Under the pieces are notes generated by a model that saw nothing but the letters and a program-made list of their open reading frames with translations, did no database searches and was not told the origin of the DNA. The translations under genes and the position numbers were made by a program. A DNA stretch of 64,000 nucleotides, taken from Galaxea fascicularis (lineage: Eukaryota; Cnidaria; Anthozoa; Scleractinia; Euphylliidae). Positions 45,801-60,000 of the stretch are shown here, piece after piece; the first letter of the stretch is position 1; each line of letters opens with the position of its first letter. The stretch covers positions 86,001 to 150,000 of the forward strand of contig OX419342.1 of NCBI GenBank assembly GCA_948470475.1. The letters run 5' to 3'.

Positions 45801-48800
45801 AAGCAAAACTTTTGCTTACACAGAACGAAGCACATTAAAAGCCATGAGAACTAAACTAGTGCGATTGTTGTAGCAGTGATTTTATTACCTTTCTGCGTTG
45901 ATATCCGATCAACTCGGTTGGAGTATGCTTCGCGAACAAAACTTTCTCTCACCCCTCACCCCAGCGTTGTTGGTTTCGTCGTCGCAATTATAACTCTGTC
46001 CCTCCCCCAGGGTGCAAATTGCTCATAATTCGGTCTCGCCGAAGATTCAAGCCTCCCGCGTGAATAGTAATCGGTAATTTTGAATTTCCCTCGCGTGTTT
46101 AAAGTCTTTGTTTTAACCTAAATCGTTTTTGACCATACACGGTCAAAAACGATCAACTATAACAATACCTATTGTTCACGAATTTGAGCCGCTTTTCTTG
46201 ATACGCCAGCAATGCTGGGTGGCGCATGGGTTGGGTTATTTTACGACTTAGGTTGTTTTACGACTTACTTAGACTTTTTCGACTTCCTGAAAATTGGAAC
46301 ATATTTCCAATGGCTTCTGGAAGAACTGTTGTTACAACTGTGTAATGAAATAACTCAATAAGATCTATTCGTTACTTTTGTTTAGAATCAAAAGGCGTTA
46401 TGATCTACGTTTACAGATTTTCATAGCTTTAGTTATCCATTGGGGCTAATGTTACCTTTAGTCTTAAGTGTGATAGAATTTCGTTAATTTGACCGAGCTG
46501 CTTAATCCACTTCTTTAAGATCCTTATTTATAGTTAACATGAAAACCTTACTTTTTATTCCTCAAAAACAAAAAATAACAGCAAATTGCGACGAGGGCAA
46601 AAGTCTCACAAAACGCAGTTACTCCAAGTAACTCTAAAACTCAATTCCTCTTACACTCACACTTTCCCTGAAAGACTCTGTAAATTCAAAACTTGCTTTC
46701 AACGTTCCTATTCTACAACCCTTTTTTTTAACCGTAAAAGCTCTATTAACGCCCCCCCCCCCTGCCCCCGCTCTTCAATTAACTCCCCGTTTGGAAGTCG
46801 ATATTTGTAATAAGCCCCCGCCCCCCTCTCTAAAAACCCATTCTCCCATCCTTTTGGGACATGAGAGTTTGTAATTAGTCCCTCCTATTCCCGAAAATCC
46901 ACTTCATACTGCCCAAATGTTAAAAAAAAAAAAAAACTATAAACGGTACAATCGGAAAATCGTTACGTCAGAAAAAAGTAACAATTACAAATTTCCTCCT
47001 TTTGTTGATCGACTAACACAACTTCGTCGTTTTTGCACAGGAAGGTTATAACTGTTTGAAAAACATAAGAATTCTTTCAGATGCCTAATTTTATCACGAG
47101 AATTTATCCACGCTTCAAGGTTTATATCACTTATGTCTTAGGTCCACCACAATTCTTAGGTATGCAACCACTTTCCGCGCGAGCACCTTACTCGCGGATT
47201 GAACAGGCACACCAAGCTCAAGTGAACTGGGTCTTACTTTCATTGACATCACATTGTGACTTTTTTCTAAGTTCCAAAAGCCCATCAATCATAGCATGAA
47301 TGGCTGCTTTCTTCAAAAAATTCCTGTAAAGAAAGTCGATTGGGGTTTCGGTGGGTTGTATACTAGAGGCACTTGTCTTACTTGGCAACTTCGCTGTCAA
47401 AGTCGTCCTGGCTTGGTGGAAGATAGATAATCACTTCCTTCATTTCTCCTTCATTGAGTCCCTCAACTTCCTCTGCCTCCTCAAATTTTAGCTCTTCCGT
47501 CTCCAAGGTAACAACACTGCTCTTCCGCGAAGGGTACATCGTGACGTCACTGCCACGTGACACCCTTACTCCAGGAGGTGCCTCGCTGGTACCCTATTTA
47601 GAGGGAGATATAAGTTAACACCCTTAGTACCAAAAGAGCAAAACAGAATATTGGAGCAGTTGTTATGGGGTGGGATGCCTACAATGGAAGGATAATAGCA
47701 GTTCTGTAGTCCGCCGATCGCTATTCAGCAAGCGATGCAAAATACTTGAGCTAAGTCGAAGGTCAGGGGCCCGTTTCTCGAAAGTCCCGAAAACTTTTCG
47801 GGCCCGAAAAGTCATTTCATAAACTGCGATCTGCTTACTCTTAAAAGCAGGTCTTTTAATATGATTTCAAGATAAGAAAGGGCAAATTCGTTGCAAAGTT
47901 TCAAGCCTAGAAACGTCTTCGTTTTGAAGATACAAAGGAAATTATGGCACACGAAATGCGCCCGAAAAGTTTCGGGACTTTCGAGAAAAGGGCCAGAGTG
48001 CCGGATTTGATGAACAACACTCAAGGCTTTGTCAAAGCGTTCACATACTGGATCTTGACAATCTACACCCACCTCATCCTCCGCGTTATCCTCTATCAAT
48101 CCACCAAACGCTGCTTTGCCATCTAACGGAAACAGATCATCGTCTTCCTGCAACACAAATACAACTTAAAGGAGGCATAAAAAACATGTCTAAACAACTG
48201 AATGCATTATTTCGTGCTACACACACCAGGTCCGCAGGATTGTTACACTGAGGTGAAATGAATATACAACTGATATTAACTTCCAATAACTCCTACCCCT
48301 TTAGTTAACGAGCAACGTCTCTCAAGAGGCTGCAAATAAACAAAACAAAAAGTCAACAGCACAGATCACCTCCACACATTGATGCGCGCTTACATGATCT
48401 TTTCTTCCGATGAGAATTTAAGAAAGATGTGCATTATGTGAATACTGTGAAAGGGAATTTCTGCTAATGCCCAAGGAGTTTTAGTTCCAGGGTTTCATAA
48501 CAAAAGCAGATCAAAAAAACGCTCGGTTAACAAATTTAAACAGTCAACTCTAATAGCTCCCAGGCTTACCAGAACTGATTATCGGATGAGGTTTGAGGAA
48601 CTTACAGTAGGTGGGAGAGGGACTTAATTGGAATTTCACTACTGTGTTGTTAGCATAGCCCTTGTTATGTTTGTCCGTGACATAACACGCATTGGCTTAT
48701 GGTACATCATCTGACACATTTTGACTTTCCTATTAAGGGAGACCCTCGTTGTTTGCTCATTGTTGGGAATTGTAGTAATGCTAACAGGTTGTAGTCTAAT

Positions 48801-51800
48801 AGATCTAGTAGCCTGAGTACGACATTACAGCCACATACGCTGTTTGCCAAAGCTCTCATTTGCTCCTGCACGGAGATTGGTTCAATTGTATACCGCTTCC
48901 GATCTGTGGAGCAAAATTATTAAAGTGATGTAAACATACAACAGCTACTCTCATTATTTTGTAAGTTAACAACCAGGCAGAATGTCACGCATTACACTAA
49001 CATGCTCAAGGACAAGTTGGCGTAATTGGAGGTGGATGGGGGACACATCCCTGTGGCCGCAGGTTATTCGTGACTTGGGGTGATCCACATAAAACATAGA
49101 GAGCCTCACTACCATCACCACTAACGTGGGTAAAATAACAGTATTACTTATCTCCCCAGCACCGCACCGCAAAAATACTAGATGGCAAGACTCAAGCAAT
49201 GCGAAGACCTTGGGGGGGGGGGGGGGGGGGGAGTAGCATCTTCCTAGTTCTTACCTGCTGGGTTGAGAGGAAAGGCAATCGGTTGCAAAGTGCCATTTTC
49301 TCCAGCCACATGAATACCACCACCTTGCACCCGCTAGGAAAAAACGACAAGAACAATAAAATAACACTTTGAGGTCCACCGGATAGCATACAACTCTGAG
49401 CGTCCAAAACTTCCAGCAGTAAATTGTGCAGTACTATGCGTTAATTCCTTCTATAAATGGATCACATGCGTCTACAACATAAAAACACAAACGATGTCTA
49501 CATCTCTCAGGGAACACAAATAAACTCAACGAAGCTGACTTACTACACCGCTTGCAATTACTATTATATACTTTATAAAAGAGCTTTATTTACTTTTTAA
49601 AACGTGGCAAGAGTAACGCATGTTTAACCCGAAATGACTATCACTTTCAACGGCAGTCACTGATGACAATGTATGGTAACGTCTTGATTATAGCCTGCAC
49701 CAAGCAGGCAGGCAGGCAGGCAGACAGGGAGGGAGGTACTGATGGGAGAGGTTTTGCTCTTTCCTTTTCAGATCATATTCATAGACTGAGCAAAAAGCTG
49801 TCGCAAAGAATTGGTGTTGTGGACAAAAGTTAAGTCTTGTTCACCTTTGTAGCGAAGGATTTTATAAAAATGCCGGGATTAAACCTGTTTTTCTTATACG
49901 AGTGTCGTTTGTCAAACGACGTGCTCAAAGGATCGTCTTCAAAGGATTTTTTGTTTCCAGAAAAGAGCAGCTAGAGGAATGCCAACCCAATGCCGAGCCA
50001 CGGACTTCTTCTGTACCTCTCTGCTTGATCGTCTGCAATGGCTACCTTTCTACGTTGAGAACGAAAAAGCCCAGTGCTCTATCATTTACACGTGGCCACG
50101 GCTTGCCATTCCTGATTATCTCATAGATTGTATTAAACTGAACAGCTCACGGAACACACACAGGACTAGATTTTCGATTTATAATTTTATTTGTTCACGC
50201 TTTTACTGGGCAACAGAAGGTAAAAGATAATCTTAGTTCAAGCTGTACAAATCTGGATTAATTTGATTGCAACAACAATATTTTAAAGAAAACGACAACA
50301 CTCTTAAATTTGTAAAACATGTTTCGACAGAAACTTCTGTCATCTTCAGTTGATAGATTTACAAAGCGTTAGAAGTTGAATTTATAAGTAGGAAAAAAAA
50401 TTCAACTTCTAACGCTTTGTAAATCTATCAACTGAAGATGACAGAAGTTTCTGTCGAAACATGTTTTACAAATTTAAGAGTGTTGTCGTTTTCTTTAAAA
50501 TTTTGACTTGCCTGCTGACATCAAGACCCTTTGGAAACAACAATATTATACACTTTATTTGCATTTCACTTTTACCGAAGGGTTTAGATAATAGCAGAAA
50601 CGATAAGATTTTAAGAACTGCCGAAACATGTTTTCTTTAAAAAATGTCGTTTCCTTTCTTATAATCTTATCATTTCACTTTTGTTGCTTACATTCTCAGA
50701 AACAAGCTTCTCTTATGTCTTTTAAACGTACCCTCAGGAATAACCTTTTAAAATAACAATTAGCATTGCTTCATTTTTAGCTGAACATAGTAATTTTCCA
50801 GTTATATTTAGTTCATTAGTGCTGCTCGCTATTTAGTGATGCTTTCTTTAAATCAACGATTGACTATACTTATCTTACCTGTGCCCAGCGCCCTCCCGGT
50901 TGCGCTGTTTGTTGAGTGTTGTCTTGGTCTGGAGAAACACTTGTTTTATCATCCTCGGTAATGAGCTAAATTCATGGACAAACATACTGTCGTTAGAAGG
51001 AAAAAAGGGAGTTCCCCATCCGATACACAGACACTACAGACGCCGTGTTTAGTCAGTGCGTGGAGAGAGCGGGTCACGTCATGATCAGTGCGCGTCAGAA
51101 TCGGTTGTGCTTGAGTAAGATAACTTCCCTCTACGGAAGACAAATCCATAAACGATATCCAAACACGTTTCTATCCGCCTGGATGAAGTAACTGCACTTT
51201 GTTGCACAATGTACGTTATCACAAAGGTCTTTGGAACAACCAGTGAACGTTTAAAACAAGTGGACTTCATAAGGATGCGGGCTGGTCGGATGGGGAGAAT
51301 GGTACGGGCACTAAACCCTTTTCCTTTTTTGGCGGTGGAAAATTAGAAATATGTCAGTCGCTATTGAGAGATTGGAAGAAGGAGAAGGGTAATGTAAGCG
51401 AAAAACCCCCTACCTGTTTTTTTGCCCATGCAGGCAACTGCCCAACACTAAAGCGGTAATTAACTGGTGGACTAGGCTCTAAAGTAACGAAGAAAACCAA
51501 AAAGAAACATCGGTCGTATGGTCACATAAGGGACGTACTATCAGAAAAGTGATGCGGGAGCACAAAAAAATCATGCAACGAAGACAAAGAAAAAACATCA
51601 TGCACTTGCAAAAAATATCCTGCACAAACAATGGGAAAAAAAGCTGAACAACCCCCCCCCCCCCCCCCAACTCCAAAAAAAACCCGTGGTAACATCGTTA
51701 GTCACGCTTCGTCGTTATCACGTTTTGACGTTATGCGTGCGTCATCCGTGTACACACGCACTGCCACATGGAATGTATTTGAGAAAAAACCAAACAAGAA

Positions 51801-53658
51801 AAACATTTGGATAGAGATTCCTGCCACATTGATAGAACAACAACGCACGGTTGATCCAATGGAAGGAAAACCGAATGTCACCACTGACATACCTCTGACA
51901 GGCCGAGAGAATGCAGATGGTTCAGCTGGTAAAAATTCAGTCTCTTCCGGGATGGAGGGGTGAGTTACTTTGTACGTGTCACGCCTGAAGTTAAATGGTA
52001 CACACTCGGTTTATATGTGAATCTGATCATAGTTAGTAGAGGGTTAGACTAAATTCAGTAGTTGAAAGATAAGTCCAAAACCTCTTGAGCCATACCTGAG
52101 GGGTGTTCCAAACTGGAATTTTATCTCTGGTTCATGACCAAGCGCCTGAAGTTTCTCCACCATATTCTAACAAATAAAAACAAGATGCATTCAGTGGTTG
52201 ATTGTATAGAATGGACTGGGTAAACAATATCAACAAGCTTCTCACAGGTTTCGCCTCCAACTTCCAGGGCATATCGGTAAAAAGGAGAATTAATTGTAAT
52301 ACCTGAGTATAAGTTGAGGGTATTTTCCACACAAAGACGCATCTGGAAAAGAAGAAAGTACCTTTTAACACAGCAAGGAATGCATAAGGAAGCGAGAAAA
52401 TCAAGAGCTCGGTTTTATTCTGGTATTAAGAGCACTAATAACGCGCTTTTATTCCATACACAATGTTGTACAACTTTAAACAGTTCACCACATTCTGAAA
52501 GTTAAGGACAAGAAAAGATGGTGCTAACTTTGCCCTAGATCAGAAATTTAAATACCGTGGTTACTGGTCATGTCATGTACATGCCATGTCCTAGTACAAG
52601 ATTTTAATGTCAGCTTGCTTATTAAATCAATTCAAAACTCTGAAAACTCAGTTTGGATGCTTTTTTTTTTTATCTCGCATCAAACCCCGTCATAAAAGGG
52701 GCTGCAGGGATCAACCCAAAATCTCACTGTTACATTTTAAACTCCCATCATTCAGGTAAACTACTTTTCAAATCATTCAACAAAAACGCTGTATAAGTAG
52801 TGGTTCAAATTAGTTCAAACCAGTTTAAAATATGTTTTCCTTTCTCTCAGATTATGGTAATAACTCTGAGACAAAGGAGAATCAAAATTTAACTAGTTTG
52901 AAATTTTTTAACAAGCAGCTTTAAAATAAAACATCTTACCCATCTCCACAGACAGAAATGAGATTTTTACAGTCAACACTGAACTTAATTCCGGTCACAA
53001 CCTCTGCAAATGAAAGGTTAAACTATAAGCAAATGATGACTGAACATTTTTTTAACTTTCACCTAAAGGTATCAAATTGTTCAAAGCTGCTAATCAAACT
53101 GGCTTTAGCAAGAAATGACTGAAACTTGAATACCCAAGGGGCATAACTCACAACTATTTGATTGCATAAAACAAACCACAGAGGGTTAAGAGAGTTTCAC
53201 AGATATGTGAAGTGAAGATCTGCTTAACATATTACGTTATGTAAAACTCACCAGAGTGTCCAGACATGCTTGCCACACATTCCCCTGTGTCAAAGTCTGT
53301 TATGCACACACTCTTATCTGAACAACTTGTGGCCACATAGGTCCCTGATGAGTCCAGGGTAATCTAACAAAAGAAAGAAGCATCTAAATGTGCTTCATAC
53401 ATGAGATCACTACAAGGAACTCCACCTATAAGGAAGTTAATCTGGAGATGTACTGACCACTAAGCTAACAAGCCATTCCTGTGATACTGTTCCTATAAAG
53501 GCTGACTCAGTTGGTTACAGACTGGTGTATGCAAGGTACCAGACTGGGCCACAAACAAGTGTCTTAAAAACCATGCTAGCTTTGCTGTCAATCTGATCTG
53601 CCTCAGCTCAGATCATCATGTCATCTGGGCAGTAATGTTAAGCTCTTCTGATAACAAT

Positions 53659-53691
<33 letters not shown>

Positions 53692-56600
53692 AATAATAAT
53701 AATAATAATAATGACTCAATAATAATAGTAAAGCTGAAAAGCTCTGCTACATTGTAGGATTGGCCCAGAGTTAAGACTAATTTGTATACCCACTTATCTG
53801 GTGTAAAGAAATGACATAACAAATGAAGACTTTGCAATACTTATACTTATAAATACTTATCCTAATCCTAATACTAATACTAATAACAATAACAATAACA
53901 ATAATAATGCAAAAAATATATGCACCCCATAGACTATTCATGATTACAAAGTTCAACAGTCATAACTGGCAGTTGCCCTTTTCTCTTGAGTGGAGTGTAC
54001 AAGCTGTCCACAGAAAAACTAAAGTGTGACCATTCAAATGAGAGCCTCTGAGAATAACGTTTAAACAACCTGCCACTTTCTACTAACTGTTAATTAAGAA
54101 CAGTCTCCTCTTTGTTCATGGTGGGAAAGAAAGATTGACTAAATAACATTAAGTATCTGATTCATAATTATACCCTAACAAGAGTGCCATCATCTCCAGG
54201 AGTTCCCTTAAAGGTTCTTGTTTGTTTCCCACTGTTCACATCATAAACCCTGAAAAAAAGAACAAAGTTCAAATTAACAACAAATGTGATTCCAAAAAAT
54301 ATGCATACTATCTCACAAGGAAAGGGAGACCTCAATAAAACAAAGTGTTTCAGTAACATTTGATGGTCAAAACTCATAAAGACCTCCACAGCCTTTAATG
54401 AAAATATTTATCGAGAACACATACATACCTGTAATTACATGGTAGATGGCATAAAATTTCTATTTGAATGCTCCTTAAATTGAGTTACTTTTGTTTAAAT
54501 CATACCTGACATTTCTGTCTTGACAAGCAGTAGCTGCATGTTTCCTGATAAAACAAACAAGACAACCATGAAATTAAAGGGTGCTTCAAACTCAAGTTCA
54601 CACATTGGCCCCTTGTCACATGTAGCCCCTAACCCATGGTCTGCCAGACCTTTCCAACAAGGCCATTATGAAAAGAACATGTTACCACTAAAACAGTTGC
54701 ATTACCTTGAGAAATCAATATCCATATCATAAAATGTGGTTTTACCAACATAATTTGTGGTTCTAACAAACTGCAACTCTGGATTCTAAAAAGTGACAAA
54801 ATTAAATAAATTAGTCTGTCTCTTTGTCATAATATTACCACACTCTAGCTTGCATTGCTAATAATGACATTGAACTTTATGTTGTAAGGAAAAAATATGA
54901 TATTTGCAAGGACAAAACAATAATAAATTATTTCATCATGAATCACATTATTACCTGCTGAGCTGTTCTAAATATGATAGACTTGTCTGCTCCACAGCTC
55001 AAAAGCTGTAATTCATCAGATTCAGATACTGAAAAATAAAAAGTCGAATGACTACTTCATCACATTGAGCACTCTTCAAGGCTTCAGGTGTTAGACAGGT
55101 ATATTTGTGATCTACTTCATGGTCATAATTTGACACCCAAAGGCCCCACTTACCAAAGACAGCTGCATAACTTTGAAGATATGGCATATTAATTTTCATT
55201 GGCTTTGAGTGAGGAAAGAAATCTTTCAGTCAGGTAAAACAGTGTCTTGCTACTCACAGTTAAACTTAATAGAGGTTATTGATGCAGAATGGTCATCTAA
55301 CGTCTGAACAAAACTGAAGTTATTCTGTATATCAAAAATGTGAATGAGCCTGTCTCTGCCAGCTGATGCCAACAGTTTGTGACCTGCAAGTAAACAAACA
55401 ATTCATAAAGACATAGATCAACCAGTACAATGTGATCATAGATGTGTTGGGAGGCTGGAGTGTGGACATGGAAAGATCCCTCAGGGTGCTCCTAGGTTCT
55501 AGGTGCAGAGAAATCTTAAGGCTAAAGCAGAGATCGGTCATTTCAAGTACGCTCCACATCGCTCAGACATTCAAGGTTGCTGCCTAATTGACTTTAAGAC
55601 AGACTGTAAATAGTTAGCGAAATCGATAGTAACCAGTTGCCAACCTTTCTAGCAAATTTTGGGACGTTGTTTTTAAATTAGTTTTTTATAGGCATGTTAT
55701 TAGGTTTCCATTTTGTGCTTAGTATATTACAGAAAGTTATAATCCCCGAAGGAACATAGGTTACATTATTATGCCCTATGTTCTTTAGCAAGTTCAGCAT
55801 CTAGAAGTACAATACTGCTATAATTGTTGTTTCCAATGGAATCCACATCCCCTCCATGCTCGTCCTTTATGTGGTAGCCGACTGTTGATTGCTTATGCTC
55901 CTCCACACGTTGATGTAACTTCGAGATTTTAAAGAAGTGTCAGAGTAAACTTGACTGCTTGATTTTTGAAATGCTTTTTATTCACAAACTTAAACCAAAT
56001 CTGAACAGAGTAACTCGATCAGCGTGAAGTTATTTACTTAGCGTTTCCTCCTGCCGCAATTTTATTTTTTAATTTTTTTTTGTGTATGCATTGTTTCTAT
56101 GTAAATATTTTGAGTTTTGGTCAGTATCTTATTAGCGCATTCAAAATTTGAACGGTCGAAACGTTGTTGTTTTTTAACGTTAACTTAATAGTGAAATCTG
56201 TTTCAAAAAACTTGTTGATTCGAATTTATGCATGCTAAGTTAATTTATAAAGTTTAGCTTACATCCGGGATCTGGAATGTGTTTGCTCACCTCACTAGAT
56301 GTAGACTCGGCTGGCAAGATTAAAATGTTGTGTTTAGATGCTCTGGTGATTCACTGTCAGTCTTAGTGAACACGTTACAGAACATACTGTTGAGAATGTC
56401 TGGGAGTACCAATAATATGCTCATACTAACCTTGCCTGTAAGGGACAATACTGTGTTCTTTTAAATGTAGAACATGTGAAGGAAGTGTAGTGGACCCCCC
56501 AGGTTTGGTGCCTCAAATAAAAATGTTGAGGAGCCAACCTAAGAGCCATCAGTATCCTGTAGCTCCCATAAGCCTAGGTATACATGTATGAATTTTCAGG

Positions 56601-57043
56601 ATATGCTACTAGAAATAATTGAATTTATTACCACTTTCATTGGGTGAAAATTCCACACACAACACTTCAGACTCATGAGCTTCAATTTTTGCCGTCTCAT
56701 CATAGAACATCAAATCATACACCCTGAAAAAAAGGAAAACATGTACAACTATCCCTGAACAATGCAAGAGATGTGTTGAGGTCCTGAATTTTTTTCAGGC
56801 CTCTTTACGCAATTGCATATAATTGCGTTCACAACTGCGATGATCAGTCTTCAATTGATATCCCTGAACAAGTAATCAGATTCAATTAGCTTAGGAAGTC
56901 AGACATCTTACAAATATCTTGGGGTATTTGTTGAAGGCTCATTGAATTGGTCTCTCAACAGATTGTTGAGCTTTCTAATTTCCAATAAATCTAAATGTAT
57001 GTGTACATAATGTCAAATAAATGAAGGTTTTCTCACAAACCTA

Positions 57044-57075
<32 letters not shown>

Positions 57076-60000
57076 TTGTCCATCAGGGCTTATACGCAGA
57101 CATCTCACTCCAGAATTACGTGAATCACTTGTGGAATCGCGCATGTTTTTTATAGCTGTTAGTAAACCAAAAGACAACAAAAGACTTTCAAATGAAATAA
57201 AAGGGTTAGGTTGACACTTCACTTTTTAAAAAGAATTCATTCCAAACAAAATAATTCTTATAACATATCTAGTAAATTCGCCTCAAGCAACTCTTAAGCA
57301 TCTTTTGTGCTCTCCAAACTTCCCATGCGCTTCATATTTTGATGAATGCGTGCTGACCCATGAACCAATTATTGTTAAATATTGTTTACTTGGTTACCAA
57401 TAGATTGTTTAGTTACAAATTTAGAAAATTTAATTGATGAAACAGCTTTGCTAACCTGGACTAATATCAGTGTCTTTAAGATTAGCTACTGTTTCATCTG
57501 TATATATGATTTTCATCGTTTCCTGAAAATGACACAGAGCAATCACCATCTGAAAGGTGTGACCATACAAATTCTCTTCATCACAACAGCCTATTTGGAA
57601 GGACTGAAGGGTGGAAGTTTCTAAAGAAACTGTGGTGCTGCATCAGTGAGGGGCGCTACACAAACTTGGGAGGACTGTACCGGTAATCACAGCTTGGTTT
57701 GTACACGGTAGAGATTAACAGATTTCCTAAATGCTCCCTGTAAAGAAATATGGGTTCTTATATATGCCCCTGAACTGTGTCAAATGAGAAGGAGATCCAG
57801 CCAATACTTTATGCTACAACCAAGAAAATGACCATATAAACCCAGCACTGAAACTAAAGTTTGATTCAACGACCCTGCACTGCCCCTCAAACCATATGTA
57901 CTTTTTTGAAGCTTTTCTCTCCTTCGAAGGCTGAGTTCTTCTTACCTTACTATAAACATTTCTCTCAAACAAGACACTTGTTCCTAGAAATGTAAAAACA
58001 TGCTTGCATTACTTCACACATACTGTTATAACATAGCTAGTAAATTTGTGTAATCAAATTCAATTGCATGAGCGTGCTTCATATTTTCATTGTGCATGCT
58101 GATGATGTCAGCAAACAATGCCTTGAGGAAAAGTATTCTCCATGAGTGACTGTCACTTCGGCATTTGGCAAAAAGAATGCAGGACACTTCAGCAAAAGTT
58201 AAACTAAACATAGCAACTAGCAAGACAAGTTGATGAAGAAGATCTGCTGAATCTTTCCTTGGGATTGGAGTCTTTAACGTCCAAAAAAGCTCAAAGAAAA
58301 GAAAAAACAAGAACAAGCAAGCAATTGGAAGCGAGTCGGAGATGAAAAATAACCTTACAGAAAGACTGGAAAGACTCTGGAAGAACCAAACAAGTAACGA
58401 ACTGGTCTGTTGGAACATACAAAGGTAGACACTTCACTTTCAAACGTTTTTAAGAGTTCAAGTGTAGCGAAATGTCTTTCTGAAACAAAATAAACAACTC
58501 ATTGAAGCATAGCTAGGAGAGAAAATTTCTCCTCAACATTTAATTAAACTACCGCCTTGGCAATGTTATAAAACAATTGGTTCATGGGTCAGCTGTGCGT
58601 TCATCAAGATATGAAGCACTTGAGAAGTTTGGAGAGCACTCAAGAAGTTAGAGTTGCTCTCGGCTACGTCTTGAGCAACTGTTACGCATCTTTAGTGCTC
58701 TCCAAACTTCCCACATGCTTCATATCTCAATGAATGCACACTGACCCATAAACCAATAATTGTTAATTAATGAATGTTTTTAATGAAAGTTATTTCATTA
58801 ATTAATTCCAGTTCACTTAATTACACAGCTTTATTTCCTGGAGATGACATGACACCATTCCAGAATGGATGAAAGCTCACCTTCTTCAATGTTCCAAACC
58901 CTGATAGTATCATCAGATGAGCATGTTAGGAAAGATCCAGGTGGGAGGGCTGCTTCCCGATTGTCTCCCACAAAGGGATAAACCTGCAACATGGACAATT
59001 ACAGAAAATCTTATTAAGTTGGTGTAAAGCTGGCATAAAGTTTTGGAGCATTAAATGCAGTTAATTTAACTACAGAGACATTCACTTTATGCTCAACTTT
59101 GGAATGACAGTCAACACTGTAATATCGCATGTGTTGCGCGATTTGTGTACGGCCCCCGGCATGCTTTGGGACCATCAGTAGTTTTACAGACAGGCGGTAT
59201 TCAGAAAGGATGGAACTAGGTTGCAGTACGTTTCCGTTGAAATAAAAGATATTACAAACACTTAATCCACATTGAAGTGTCAGTCAACATATCAGCCGAT
59301 AGTCAATTGACATGTGGACCAACACTCAGCCAATACATCGCTCTACACTGTCAAGCATCTGCTGCATGTTCTTCAAGTTGATAGACCCTCGGTTGCCACT
59401 ATCGGTTGAAACTTCACCGACATCTCAACTGTTACATTATCAGTCTGCTGTCTCTGGTAAATCAATCAAATGTCACTGGTAAACTGTGCATCATTAACTT
59501 TTACTGATATCTAGTGCAAAATGTCAGCCACCTCACCCAATATCTCATAATTTTTTTACCTTTGATGTAATGATAAAGAAACAACAATCTGATGAGAGCC
59601 GGCCAAGTGATGGTATAGCATTGGCTGAGTGTTGGTGAGCTTATCAAGGAAGTACAAGCCATGACATGTCAGTTATAGGAGGCAAACAATGTCAACAAAC
59701 ATATCAGCCAATTTGGTATTATCAACAGAGTTGATAAAAATTAATGTAAATTGACCACCATACAGGGATTCTAAAATCAGCCAATTGTCAGTCAACATGT
59801 CCACTGAGTATTGGCTGATATGTAGACTGACACTTGGCAGATAGTATCGACCAACATTTGGCAACAGGTGCCTTAAGCACACATCATCCAAAATGCATTA
59901 CCTCAATTCCCCACACACATGTGCTGTGATACAGTGAAGACCATGTTTTACCAATTCGTTTAATATCTTTCACATCCCAAGTGTACAAACTATGGTCATT

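Noticed and set aside
49902..50230. Intact LINE protein gene
   Set aside because: The similarity switches frame and stops occur, so only a decayed 3' fragment is supported.
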